Positions 52,064 through 60,484 are shown, numbered from the stretch's first letter. The stretch: 64,000 nt of DNA from Stella humosa (GCF_006738645.1 NZ_AP019700.1:5576351-5640350); one strand, 5' to 3'. Numbers and translations are program-made. The notes: generated by a model not told the origin, from the letters alone.

Positions 52064-53581
52064 CTATTTCCAGCGATAGACCCAATAGCGCGGGATCTCG
52101 TCCTTGTAGGCGCGGAACTCCAGGTCGGCGGTGAAGGCATAGTTGGTGACGAACGTATGGAGCGGCAGCCAGTAGGCCTGCTCCATGATCCGGCCGATCG
52201 CCCGGCGATAATGGTCCTTGCGAACGGCCGGGTCGCTGGCATTGTCGGCAACGTCGAGCAATGCCTTGACCTCGGGGTCGCGGGCGTAGTCGTCCTCGGT
52301 ATCCTTGAAGAACGTGCTGACGACGGCCGAGGCGTCGTTGACCGAGAAGGACCCCCAGTCGCCCTGCCCCATCGGCGTCTCGCCCTTCTGGAACTTCTGG
52401 ATGAAGGTCGACACCGGCAGCATCTGCACCTCGGCGTCGATCCCCACACCTTTCAGGTCGGCCTGGATCGCCTCGGTCCAGTCGCGCACGCGATAGGCGA
52501 AGAGCTGGGTCTTGAAGCCGTTCGGATAGCCCGCCTCCGCCAGCAGCCGCTTGGCCTTCGCCGGATCGAAGGCATAGCGCGGCGCCAGGGAATCGTCGCA
52601 GCCGAACTGCAGCGGGAAGCAGGGTGCGTGGATCACCCGGGCTTCGCCCTGCACCAGGTTCCGGACGTAGCCCTCGCGGTCGATGGCATGGGCGATTGCA
52701 TGGCGCACCTTCTGCTTGGTCAGCGGGTTGCCGGCCCCCGTCCGCCCGGCCGCGTCGAGCGCCAGGTAGCCGATCCGCATCGCCTCGGCCTGGAGGATCT
52801 GCAGGTTCCGGCGGCGCTGGATGTTCGGCAACTGGTCGGCGTCGACATACCAGATGAGGTCGGCATTGCCGGCCAGCAGCTCTGCCAGTTCGGTCGCCCG
52901 GTCGGTGATGGTGCGGGCGTGGATGCGCTGGATCGTGGCGCCGCTCTTCGGGCTGCCGGCATAATGCTCGGCAAACCGCTCGAACTTGTAGTCCTTGCCC
53001 TGGTCGAGCGAGACGACGCGGTAGGGGCCGGTGCCGATGGGCCGCCGGTTCATCTCCTCCGGGCCCTTGTAGTTGCGCGAATAGACGAACATCGGCATCG
53101 ACAGGAAGTCGATGGCCGGCGGGAAGGGCCGGTGCAGGTGGATGCGCACCTTGTGCCCGTCGAGGATGTCGACCTTCTTGATCCAGTTGGTGTTGCGCTG
53201 GTAGAGCGCCTTGTTCGCCGGATCGGCCACGAAGTTGAACGTGTGGGCGACGTCCTCTGCGCCGAAGGCAGAGCCATCGTGGAACTTCACGCCCTGGCGC
53301 AGCTGCACGTCGAGCGTGACGTCGTCGACCCATTTCCACTCGGTCGCCAAGCCCGGCTTGTACGCGAAGGTCTCGGGATCGCGCTCGATCAGGTGGTCCC
53401 AGACATGGTGGGCGAAGACGATCCCGTCGCGCAGGCCGTTGTAATAGGAATCGATGTTGGGAACGACGTTGCGCCAGATCGGCCGCAACTCGTCCTTGGC
53501 CTTCTGGGCCGCGGCGGGCGCTGCCGGAAGGAAGGCTGCGAAGATGGCCGCCAGAAACGCCGCGAACATGCGCTGATGCAT
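52064..53581 (-). CDS. ABC transporter substrate-binding protein (SBP family 5), copy 2
   Basis: 505 residues, a paralogue of copy 1 directly downstream. The signal peptide is MHQRMFAAFLAAIFAAFLPA followed by APAAA. Both share CFP...GCDDS, the TNWIKK stretch and the C-terminal AYKDEIPRYWVY(S/R)WK. The ATG at 53581 is preceded by GGGACCGGG; ATG at 53569 is an alternative. Copy 1 and copy 2 differ most in scattered positions, not in blocks, which suggests a complete duplication with later point divergence. Confidence 0.92.
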   Translation of the reverse strand: MHQRMFAAFLAAIFAAFLPAAPAAAQKAKDELRPIWRNVVPNIDSYYNGLRDGIVFAHHVWDHLIERDPETFAYKPGLATEWKWVDDVTLDVQLRQGVKFHDGSAFGAEDVAHTFNFVADPANKALYQRNTNWIKKVDILDGHKVRIHLHRPFPPAIDFLSMPMFVYSRNYKGPEEMNRRPIGTGPYRVVSLDQGKDYKFERFAEHYAGSPKSGATIQRIHARTITDRATELAELLAGNADLIWYVDADQLPNIQRRRNLQILQAEAMRIGYLALDAAGRTGAGNPLTKQKVRHAIAHAIDREGYVRNLVQGEARVIHAPCFPLQFGCDDSLAPRYAFDPAKAKRLLAEAGYPNGFKTQLFAYRVRDWTEAIQADLKGVGIDAEVQMLPVSTFIQKFQKGETPMGQGDWGSFSVNDASAVVSTFFKDTEDDYARDPEVKALLDVADNASDPAVRKDHYRRAIGRIMEQAYWLPLHTFVTNYAFTADLEFRAYKDEIPRYWVYRWK

Positions 53582-53646
53582 CCCGGTCCCCCTGTTCCCA
53601 CCGCAGTCTGCGGGCATCCGGCCGCACCGGATCTTCCCGCATCGGG

Positions 53647-53676
53647 AGTATGGCGACCGGGTGCCTTCGCTGGCAA
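53647..53676 (-). promoter_or_regulatory. Possible promoter of the dpp-like operon
   Basis: On the minus strand TTGCCA (53676-53671), an 18-nt spacer and CATACT (53652-53647), about 66 nt before the first binding-protein gene. Match to the -10 consensus is only moderate. Confidence 0.35.
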
Positions 53677-53693
53677 CCGGGGTGGTTGCAATT

Positions 53694-54410
53694 CTATCCG
53701 GTGATCGCCGCGCGAATCTCCTCCACGATGGCCGCCGCTGCCGCCGCCGGGTCGGAGGCCGTGGTGACCGGCCGGCCGACGACCAGGTAGTCGGCACCGG
53801 CGGCGATGGCCGCGGCCGGGGTCGCCACGCGCTTCTGGTCCTGCGCGTCGGTCCCGGCCGGGCGGATGCCGGGAGTGACGATGGTCAGGCCGGCGCCGGC
53901 CCGCGCGCGGATGGCGGCGGCCTCGGCCCCCGATGCCACGACGCCGTCGCCGCCCGCCGCGAGCACCATGTCGACGCGGTCGAGCACGAGGTCGGCCAGC
54001 CCGCGCGAGAAGCCCTCGCGCTGCAGGTCGGCATTGCCGACGCTGGTCAGCACGGTGACGAACAGCAGTTTCAGGGCCGAGTCGCCGCGGCCTTCGATCG
54101 CCGCCCGGCAGGTGCGCGGGTCGGCGTGCAGCGTCAGGAAGGTGGCGTCCAGGCGGGCCACGCTCTCCACCGCCTTGCGCACGGTCTCGGGGATGTCGAG
54201 GAACTTGGCGTCGATGAAGACCTGGTGCCCCTCGCCGACGAGGCGGCGGACGAGGTCGATGCCACCCGCGAACAGGAGCTGCAGGCCGATCTTGTAGAAG
54301 CCCGCGGCAGGGCCGATGCGGCGCACCATGGCCTCGGCCTCGGCGACGGTCGGCAGGTCGAGTGCGACGATGAGGCGGTCGCGCGGGTCGATCCGGCGGG
54401 CTTCTGGCAT
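53694..54410 (-). CDS. pyrF: Orotidine 5'-phosphate decarboxylase
   Basis: Last step of UMP synthesis. 238 residues. The barrel opens DRLIVALDLPTVAEAEAMV. The active-site motif DAKFLDIPETV (the DxKxxDI pattern) is at about 65-75. VTVLTSVG, the phosphate-binding IVTPGIRP and YLVVGRPVTTA end the protein. It is the standard type 1 enzyme. It is the downstream neighbour of the 2Fe-2S reductase gene on the same strand. Confidence 0.95.
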   Translation of the reverse strand: MPEARRIDPRDRLIVALDLPTVAEAEAMVRRIGPAAGFYKIGLQLLFAGGIDLVRRLVGEGHQVFIDAKFLDIPETVRKAVESVARLDATFLTLHADPRTCRAAIEGRGDSALKLLFVTVLTSVGNADLQREGFSRGLADLVLDRVDMVLAAGGDGVVASGAEAAAIRARAGAGLTIVTPGIRPAGTDAQDQKRVATPAAAIAAGADYLVVGRPVTTASDPAAAAAAIVEEIRAAITG

Positions 54411-54516
54411 GGCTGGGCTACCTCGCAGAGGGTTGTTGGCCGGTGCGGCGGTGGTCGGGGCGGCGCTCTTTTGGCGCGTAGGCTTGCGGCTGGCAAGTCC
54501 GCGCGGCCGGGCCGGC

Positions 54517-55470
54517 TCAGCCGACCGGGTTGAAGGCGTCGGAATGGAACGCCGCCGGCCGGACGCCGGATACCCGCAGTCCACTGCGTAATGCCCGAAC
54601 CATGGCGGGCGGCCCTGCGGCATGGATGACCGGGGCATCCAGCGATTCCGCCGTCGTGACCGCAACGGCCACCAGCCGATCGGTGGCGGCCTGCCAGGCG
54701 AAGGACGGGTGGGCAGCGGCCAGCCCGTCCAGGCAGGCGGCGCCATAGAGGTCGGCCGGGTCGGTGGCCCCGGCGCATAGCGTCGTCGGCCGGTCCGGCT
54801 GCTCCGCCAGCGCGGCGCGTGCGATCGCCAGCATCGGTGCCAGGCCGGTGCCGCCCGCCACCAACAGCAGCGGCCCGGCGCCATCCGGCCGCAGATAGGC
54901 GCGCCCGAATGGCCCCTCCATCGTCACCGGGTCACCCGGCCGCAGGTCGGCGGCCGCCGCCGCCGCCCCGCCGGAGCCGGCTGCGCGCAGGTGGAAGGTG
55001 ATGGTGGCGTCGCCCGGCAGACCGGCCATCGAGAAATCGCGCGGCGCAGCTCCGGCAAAGCCCAACGTCGCATACTGCCCGGCCAGATACGCGAGCCCGC
55101 CGGGCGGCGGCTCGACCGCCAGTTCGGTGATGCGGGGTCCGAGCGGGCGCCGGTTCGCGACGCGGGTGTCGAAGCGGCGGGGGAAGGGTGGCGGCAACGG
55201 TGCGTCCGCCAGGGCCAGGGTCACGTCGCTGGTAGCCCGGGCGCGGCAGGCCAGGACGATGCCGCCGCGGCGCTCGGCCGGCGACAATGCCGCGGCGGCG
55301 TGTGGATCATGGGTCACTTCGCCAGCCACGAGCCGCATGCGGCAGGCGCCGCACAGGCCAGACCGGCAGCCATAGGGCAGCGGCAATCCAGCCGCCAGAC
55401 CCGCTTCCAGCAGCGTTTGCCCATGCTCGATCGTGGCCGGAGCGTGGCCGTCGACTTTCAGCAGGATCAT
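54517..55470 (-). CDS. 2Fe-2S ferredoxin-NAD(P)H oxidoreductase
   Basis: 317 residues. The N-terminal plant-type ferredoxin domain has ligands C35, C40, C43 and C75 (GCRSGLCGACR then VLACRA). The FAD domain has the RDFSMAG-type motif and the NAD(P) domain GPLLLVAGGTGLAPMLAI. This is the layout of the reductase component of soluble oxygenases (phenol or toluene monooxygenase type). No oxygenase gene is nearby, so the partner is unknown. Confidence 0.88.
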   Translation of the reverse strand: MILLKVDGHAPATIEHGQTLLEAGLAAGLPLPYGCRSGLCGACRMRLVAGEVTHDPHAAAALSPAERRGGIVLACRARATSDVTLALADAPLPPPFPRRFDTRVANRRPLGPRITELAVEPPPGGLAYLAGQYATLGFAGAAPRDFSMAGLPGDATITFHLRAAGSGGAAAAAADLRPGDPVTMEGPFGRAYLRPDGAGPLLLVAGGTGLAPMLAIARAALAEQPDRPTTLCAGATDPADLYGAACLDGLAAAHPSFAWQAATDRLVAVAVTTAESLDAPVIHAAGPPAMVRALRSGLRVSGVRPAAFHSDAFNPVG

Positions 55471-55483
55471 TCTGGCCGGAAAC

Positions 55484-55516
55484 GCAAAAACGCCCGGCCG
55501 GGGGCGGCCGGGCGTT
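55484..55516 (-). terminator. Rho-independent terminator of the candidate sRNA
   Basis: On the minus strand an 11-bp perfect stem, AACGCCCGGCC (55516-55506) with GGCCGGGCGTT (55499-55489), loop GCCCCC, then TTTTTGCG. It lies 14 nt before the start of the 2Fe-2S reductase gene. Confidence 0.93.
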
Positions 55517-55601
55517 CAGGGGGCGAGGAGGTTGACTGCGGCAGGGGGGGCGCCGCAGCCATCGCCGCGTCGCGATCAACAGGGAGAGAGGATCGCGTGA
55601 C
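55484..55601 (-). ncRNA. Candidate trans-acting small RNA, about 118 nt
   Basis: On the minus strand, between the glutamine-amidotransferase and reductase genes. Stem-loop 1 is CGCGATC (55597-55591) / GATCGCG (55577-55571) with a 13-nt loop holding CTCTCTCCC. Stem-loop 2 is CTGCGGC (55558-55552) / GCCGCAG (55542-55536). An unpaired stretch with ACCTCCTCGCCCCC (55535-55517) follows, then the strong terminator at 55516-55484. Exposed CU-rich loops complementary to Shine-Dalgarno sequences are typical of alphaproteobacterial Hfq-dependent sRNAs. I do not recognise it as a named family. A 64-codon frame starting at ATG 55661 crosses the region but runs through the terminator. Confidence 0.6.
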
Positions 55602-55607
55602 GCAGAT

Positions 55608-55638
55608 ATTAAAATCCCAGATTCGCCCGATGGTCCAA
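55608..55638 (-). promoter_or_regulatory. Candidate sigma-70 promoter of the small RNA
   Basis: On the minus strand, -35 TTGGAC (55638-55633), spacer 19 nt, -10 TTTAAT (55613-55608; an 18-nt spacing to TTTTAA is the alternative). The -10 is 5 of 6 to consensus. Predicted start is near 55601. This is the most A+T-rich spot of the gap. Confidence 0.5.
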
Positions 55639-55726
55639 CGCGACTCTTGCAATTCAGTCATGCAAACCCGGCATGCCCGCGACGAATTCTCGCCCAACCC
55701 TGGATAGAGCCGATGCCGGACGCCGA

Positions 55727-56512
55727 TCAGGCGGCGGCGCGGGCCGCCAGCGGCAGACGCCGCCGGGCACGCGCGTGAATGGCATCGCCGAACGCCTGGA
55801 AGATGCGCACGCTGTAGGGGTTCTCCTGCGGCTTGTATTCCGGGTGCCACTGCACGCCCAGCACGAAGGCCGCCGCCGACGGCATCGAGACCGCCTCGAC
55901 CGTGCCGTCCGGCGCCATCGCCTCGACCCGCAGCGGGTCGGCGACGCGGCAGATCGCCTGCTGGTGCAGGGAATTGACGCACATGTCCTCGACCCCCAGC
56001 AGGTCGCGCAGCATGCCGCCCTCGGCCAGCGTGATCGCATGGGCGGGGCCGTAGTTGCGGTCCATGTCGGGCGAGCGGATCGAGCGATGGTCGAAGCGGC
56101 CCGCGACCGTCTGCACGCGCTGGGTCAGGCTGCCGCCCAGTGCCACGTTCAGCTCCTGGATGCCGCGGCAGATCGCCAGCACCGGCACGCCTTCCTCGAT
56201 CGCCGTGCGGATCAGCGGCAAGGTGGTCGCGTCGCGCTTGGGGTCGTGCAACTCGGGCGTCTCGCTGTCGCCGCCCTCATAGAGATGCGGCTCGACGTTC
56301 GACGGGCTGCCGGTCAGCAACAGGCCATCCAGCCGGCGCACCACCTCGTGCAGGTCGATCGACGGGCCGGCCGCGGGGATCAGCAGCGGCAGGGTTCCGA
56401 CCCAGGTCATCGCGTCGACATAGCGCTCGTTGACGCAATGGAACGTCGCGTAGCGCACGAAGCGGATGCAGGACGGAATGCCGACGATGGGCGGGCTTGC
56501 GGGCAGGGTCAT
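55727..56512 (-). CDS. Class I glutamine amidotransferase-like (gamma-glutamyl-GABA hydrolase family)
   Basis: 261 residues. The nucleophile is cysteine in VLAICRGIQELNVALGGSL. The histidine/glutamate pair is in VQWHPEYKPQ near the end. GLLLTGSPSNVEPHLYEGG is the family N-terminal motif. PuuD-like enzymes hydrolyse gamma-glutamyl-GABA in putrescine breakdown; no other put genes are here, so the substrate is uncertain. The ATG at 56512 is used; the frame stays open further upstream into the divergent region. Confidence 0.9.
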   Translation of the reverse strand: MTLPASPPIVGIPSCIRFVRYATFHCVNERYVDAMTWVGTLPLLIPAAGPSIDLHEVVRRLDGLLLTGSPSNVEPHLYEGGDSETPELHDPKRDATTLPLIRTAIEEGVPVLAICRGIQELNVALGGSLTQRVQTVAGRFDHRSIRSPDMDRNYGPAHAITLAEGGMLRDLLGVEDMCVNSLHQQAICRVADPLRVEAMAPDGTVEAVSMPSAAAFVLGVQWHPEYKPQENPYSVRIFQAFGDAIHARARRRLPLAARAAA

Positions 56513-56622
56513 GCCGGTCTCGATCGCTGGATGGGTTCGGGCCGCGGCCAAATCTCGAACGGCCAAACTGGGGCGAGTGCGATTATCATTGCACGGAACG
56601 GACCAGACTGTGGAGCCATTCC

Positions 56623-57360
56623 ATGACGTTTTCGTTCGCGCGATCGGTCGTGGCCCTGGCGCTTGCCGCCTGGGCCTGGGGGACGCCGGCCCTGGCCCAG
56701 GCACCCGTCGACACCGCCCTGGTGCTGGCGGTCGATTCGTCGGGCAGCATCGACGAGACCGAGTTCCGCCTCCAGCGCGAGGGGATCGCGGCGGCACTCA
56801 CCAGCCCGCGGGTGCTCCAGGCGGTGGCCGGCGGCGCCTTCGGCCGACTGGCCGTCGCCTATGTCGAGTGGGGGTCGCCCGGCGGGGCGGAAACGGTGGT
56901 GGGCTGGGCTTTCGTGACGGACCGGGCCTCGGCAGAGGCGGCGGCCGCCGCGATCGTGTCGGCACCGCGTTCGCCCCAGAGCTACAACGCCATCGGCGAT
57001 GCGATCGACCACGCCGCCGGCCTGTTCTCGGCATGCGGCTGCGAGGCGACGCGCCGCGTGATCGACCTGTCGGGTGACAACGCCGACATGCGCAGCCGAA
57101 ACCCCGCGGCGGCCGCCCGCGACGGTGCCGTCGCCCGCGGGATCACGGTGAACGCGCTGGCGGTGCTGGAGGACGATCGCCGGGGGCCGGGCGGGCGGCC
57201 CTGGCTGGTGGAATACTATGAGGGCAACGTCATCGGCGGACCCGGCGCCTTCGTCATGGCGGCCAGCGACCGGGCCGACTTCACGCGCGCACTCCTCGAC
57301 AAGATGGTGCTGGAGATCGCCGGCACGCCGACGCCGGTCCGGACGATCGCCGGCCGTTGA
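56623..57360 (+). CDS. DUF1194 VWA-like exported protein
   Basis: 245 residues. A signal peptide (SFARSVVALALAAWAWGTPALA) precedes a von Willebrand factor A-like fold. The MIDAS DSSGSID (about 36-42) is clear, and later parts are VAYVEWG, SYNAIGDAIDHA and VIDLSGDNADM. The family is common in Rhizobiales and Rhodospirillales and has no known function. GGAG is 7 nt before the ATG at 56623. Divergent from the amidotransferase gene and convergent with the Sel1-repeat gene, 9 nt apart. Confidence 0.85.
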   Translation: MTFSFARSVVALALAAWAWGTPALAQAPVDTALVLAVDSSGSIDETEFRLQREGIAAALTSPRVLQAVAGGAFGRLAVAYVEWGSPGGAETVVGWAFVTDRASAEAAAAAIVSAPRSPQSYNAIGDAIDHAAGLFSACGCEATRRVIDLSGDNADMRSRNPAAAARDGAVARGITVNALAVLEDDRRGPGGRPWLVEYYEGNVIGGPGAFVMAASDRADFTRALLDKMVLEIAGTPTPVRTIAGR

Positions 57361-57369
57361 ACGCCGGGT

Positions 57370-58845
57370 TCAGCGTGTCCGCAGCTTCTCCTGCAGCCGC
57401 AGGAGCTGGGAGGCCGCGGGCCGGGCGGCCAGCGCCTTCTCCCACTGCGCCCGGGCTTCGTCGCGCCGGTTGAGGGCGGCATAGACGTCGCCCAGATGCT
57501 CGCGCACGCGTGCGGGTTCGACCGCGTCCATGCCGATCGCCCGCTCCAGGGCGGCCTGTGCCTCCACCAGCCGGCCGCTGCGGAACAAGGTGTAGCCCAG
57601 CGTATCCTGGACATCGCCCGATTGCGGTTGCTGGGCGGCGGCCGCGCGGGCCTGGCGCAGCGCCTCGGGCAGGTCGCGGCCGCGGATGGCAAGGAACCAG
57701 GCGAGCGCGTTCTGCCCCTGCCAGAAGCCCTGGCGCGCGGCGGTGCGATAGAGCCGCTCGGCCGCGGCCTCGTCGACCGGGATGCCCATGCCCTGCTCGT
57801 GCAGCCAGGCCAGCGCCACCTGGGCCCGGGGGTCGCCCTGGGCCGCGGCCGCCTCGTACCAGCGCGCGGCCTGGCCCGGGTCCTGGGGCACGCCGCGGCC
57901 AAGCTGGTAGAGCCAGGCGAGGTTGCGCTGGGCATCGGCCGCCCCCAGGCGGGCCGCGCGCAAGTACCAGCGGGCGGCCTCGGCATCGCTGGCCGGCACG
58001 CCCAGCCCTTGCTCGTAGATCCAGCCGAGTTGGCTCTGGGCGGCGATGTCGCCCTGGTCGGCGGCGCGACGGAACCAGCGCGCGGCCTCGGCCGGGTCGG
58101 CGCGCACGCCGCGGCCCTGTTGCAGGACGAAGCCGTAGGCGGTCTCGGCCTCCGCCTCGCCCTGGCGGGCAGCCCGGCCGATCCATTCCGCGCCGGCGGT
58201 CTCGTCGGCGACAACGCCGCGGCCCTGCTGGAACAGCCGGCCCAGCATGAGCTGGCCGACGGCATCGCCGCGATCGGCGCTCTGGCGAAACCAGCGGGCC
58301 GCCTCGCGCTCGTCGCGCCGCGTGCCCTGCCCCTCGAGGTGGAGGAGGCCGATCGCGGTATCGGCCGGCGGGTAGTTCTGGATCGAGGCCAGGCGATACC
58401 AGCGCATGGCGGTCGCGGGATCCTGCGGCACGCCGCGCCCATCTTCGTACAGCAATCCGAGGCTGGTCTGGGCGGGTGCGTAGGATTCCTCGGCCGCGCG
58501 GCGGTACTGTGCCACGGCCTCGTCCCAGCGCTGGGCCTTGTCGAGCGCGCGGCCGAGCTGGAAGCGGATGCGGACATGCTCGGGGCGGTCGGCCAGCGCC
58601 TTCCGGCAGGCCTGGATCGCGGGCTCGCTTTCGATGCGCGGGAAGGCGGTCCCGGCCCGCGGCGGCGGGGTCTCGCCATGGTTAAGCCAGGGCTGCGGCA
58701 GCCCGGCCAGACGGTCGCAGCCGGCCAGGTCGGCCCTGGCTGGCGCAGCAGACATGGCCTCGCCCAGCACGACCATGCCGACCAGGGCTGCGGCCACCGC
58801 GGGCGGCAGGGGGCGGCGGGCCCCCCGGCCCGCGGGGTTGGTCAC
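57370..58845 (-). CDS. Sel1-repeat/TPR periplasmic protein
   Basis: 491 residues. An N-terminal hydrophobic signal (AVAAALVGMVVLGEAMS, cut near APARA) is followed by TPRs, then at least seven Sel1 repeats of about 36 residues (AQTSLGLLYEDGRGVPQDPATAMRWYRLAS is typical), then three more TPRs at the C-terminus. Sel1 proteins are scaffolds for protein complexes; the partner is unknown. The start is GTG at 58845, a GTGA overlap with the LolA-like gene, so the two are translated together. Confidence 0.85.
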   Translation of the reverse strand: MTNPAGRGARRPLPPAVAAALVGMVVLGEAMSAAPARADLAGCDRLAGLPQPWLNHGETPPPRAGTAFPRIESEPAIQACRKALADRPEHVRIRFQLGRALDKAQRWDEAVAQYRRAAEESYAPAQTSLGLLYEDGRGVPQDPATAMRWYRLASIQNYPPADTAIGLLHLEGQGTRRDEREAARWFRQSADRGDAVGQLMLGRLFQQGRGVVADETAGAEWIGRAARQGEAEAETAYGFVLQQGRGVRADPAEAARWFRRAADQGDIAAQSQLGWIYEQGLGVPASDAEAARWYLRAARLGAADAQRNLAWLYQLGRGVPQDPGQAARWYEAAAAQGDPRAQVALAWLHEQGMGIPVDEAAAERLYRTAARQGFWQGQNALAWFLAIRGRDLPEALRQARAAAAQQPQSGDVQDTLGYTLFRSGRLVEAQAALERAIGMDAVEPARVREHLGDVYAALNRRDEARAQWEKALAARPAASQLLRLQEKLRTR

Positions 58846-59513
58846 TGGTGCTGCTGGACGCCCCCGGGCTGGTTCTCGTTGAAGACGAACAGCTTGCCAT
58901 CCAGGCGGACGTCCTGGCGCGCCTCGGTCAGCGCGATGTTGGTGGTGATGCCCTGCCCGTCCGTCACCGACCATTGCCGCAGGGCCAGCGGCTCGCTCTG
59001 CAGGGCCAGCTCGACCGAGCCGGCGGCCGGGTCCTTGGTCTGCACCAGCGTCAGCCGGACGACGCCGGCCTGGCGGTCGTAGCGGGTCAGCGTCACGTCG
59101 CCCGTGAAGCTGATGCGCTCGCGCAGCAGGAACCAGAGCGGGGTCAGGTTGACCGGGATCTGGGTCGTCTGCTTCAGGGCGGTGTCGTAGGAATAGACCA
59201 CCGTGCCGTCCGAGATGATCAGCAGCGGCGCCGGCGGATCGTACTGGAAGCGCAGCTTGCCGGGCCGCGACAGGTAGAAGGTGCCCTCGGCATAGGCCCC
59301 GTTCGAGGCGACCTGGACGAAGCGGGCCTGCATGGTGCGGATGCCCGAGAGGTAGGCCTGCATGCGCTCGACGTCGGCCTGCTGCTCGGCCGTCAGGCGG
59401 GCGGGGGCCGTCTGGGCCAGGGCGGGCCAGGGGAAGGAGGCACCGGTCACCAGCGCGGCAAAGGCCATCGCCAGAATGGAGCGGCGCCCGGTCGGAAGCT
59501 GGGAATAGCGCAT
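58842..59513 (-). CDS. lolA: LolA-like outer-membrane lipoprotein carrier
   Basis: 223 residues. A signal peptide (SILAMAFAALVTGASFPWPALA) and a LolA fold: YLSGIRTMQARFVQVASNGAYAEGTFYLSRPGKLRFQYDPP, LLIISDGTVVYSYD, WFLLRERISFTGDV and LFVFNENQPGG. LolA takes lipoproteins from LolCDE across the periplasm to LolB. The family also contains paralogues with other cargo, and this one is paired with a Sel1 protein and not with ftsK or a lol gene, so the symbol is a likely assignment. Confidence 0.82.
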   Translation of the reverse strand: MRYSQLPTGRRSILAMAFAALVTGASFPWPALAQTAPARLTAEQQADVERMQAYLSGIRTMQARFVQVASNGAYAEGTFYLSRPGKLRFQYDPPAPLLIISDGTVVYSYDTALKQTTQIPVNLTPLWFLLRERISFTGDVTLTRYDRQAGVVRLTLVQTKDPAAGSVELALQSEPLALRQWSVTDGQGITTNIALTEARQDVRLDGKLFVFNENQPGGVQQHQ

Positions 59514-59613
59514 CGAACCCTCGGCGGAACAGCAGGTGAAGCCCGGCGGATCCGGGTGCTGCGGCGTGGGATGAAGCCAGGGGAATGCGGCAAAGGCAAG
59601 GCGTCGCCGCCGC

Positions 59614-60405
59614 TCAACCGGTGCGTTGGTCGACCCCGCCGTGCTCCGGCTCGGCCAGGGCTGGCGGCGGTGCCGGGTTGCGGTAGGCGATGGCGGCCAG
59701 GAAGCGGCCGCGGCCCGCCCGCCCGTGCTCCTCGGCCCGCGCGCGGGCCTGTTCGCCGTCGCCGGCCAGGATCGCCTCGACCAGGCGGCGATGCTCGGCG
59801 TTGGATGCGGCCATGTTGGCGACCGGTTCCAGCGAGCGGCGGCGGAACAGGCGCAGCGCCTTGGTCTGCTCCAGGTAGGCTGCCTCGATCCGCCGGTTGG
59901 GCGCCATCTCGACGATCCGGCGGTGCAGCAGGGTGTTCAGTTCAAAGAACCGCTCGCGATCCACGGCCGCGATGGCGCGGTCCATCTCGTCGACGAGCCC
60001 GGCCAGCTCGAGCGCCTGGGCGGCGCCGGCCGCCATGGCGAGCTGGCGGCCGGCCTGCGCGAAGAGCAGGGTCGCCAGCTCGTAGGTGTCGATCGCCTCG
60101 TCGACGGCCAGCATGCGCACGAAGGCGCCGCGGTTCATGATCACGGTGACCAGGCCGCTGCGTTCCAGCGCGCGGGCGGCCTCGCGCACCGGGCCGCGGC
60201 TGACGCCCAGCCGGCGGGCGAGCGCGATCTCGTTCAGGCGCTCGCCCGGGGCGATGCTGCCGTCCAGGATCAAGGCCTCGATCGCAGCCTGCACGCGCGC
60301 GGCGAGTGCTACGCCAGCCGTTTCCGGGGGCGTCGGAATCGCCTCCCGGTCGGGATCGGGGGCGGTGGAATGAGCGCGGACGGATTGTTTACAATCGATC
60401 GCCAT
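59614..60405 (-). CDS. GntR family transcriptional regulator, FCD type
   Basis: 263 residues from ATG 60405. The winged-helix DNA-binding domain (about 30-100) has LNEIALARRLGVSRGPVREAARALERSGLV. The all-helical FCD effector domain (about 110-245) has ELNTLLHRRIVEMAPN and AEHRRLVEAILAGDG. FCD regulators respond to carboxylic acids. The start could instead be ATG 60420; neither has a good SD. It is divergent from the CoA-transferase operon and probably controls it. One likely operator lies inside its first codons. Confidence 0.85.
   Translation of the reverse strand: MAIDCKQSVRAHSTAPDPDREAIPTPPETAGVALAARVQAAIEALILDGSIAPGERLNEIALARRLGVSRGPVREAARALERSGLVTVIMNRGAFVRMLAVDEAIDTYELATLLFAQAGRQLAMAAGAAQALELAGLVDEMDRAIAAVDRERFFELNTLLHRRIVEMAPNRRIEAAYLEQTKALRLFRRRSLEPVANMAASNAEHRRLVEAILAGDGEQARARAEEHGRAGRGRFLAAIAYRNPAPPPALAEPEHGGVDQRTG
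60383..60396. promoter_or_regulatory. Likely GntR operator 1
   Basis: Perfect palindrome GATTGTTTACAATC (60383-60396), of the TTGTNNACAA shape bound by FCD-type GntR proteins. It lies inside codons 4-8 of the gntR gene. Confidence 0.5.
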
Positions 60406-60470
60406 GGCTGATACGATCATCGGACCGAGGGAGAGAAACTACAGGAAGACGGCCGGAAAAGGCCATCTCC

Positions 60471-60484
60471 GATTGTCTACAGAC
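60471..60484. promoter_or_regulatory. Likely GntR operator 2
   Basis: GATTGTCTACAGAC shares TTGTnTACA with operator 1, 88 nt away. It is 47 nt before the CoA-transferase start, in the right place to block its promoter. Confidence 0.45.

Noticed and set aside
55467-55661. A 64-codon minus-strand peptide starting at 55661, possible leader peptide
   Set aside because: It has no clear ribosome site, runs through the terminator hairpin and shows no run of one amino acid as in attenuator peptides.
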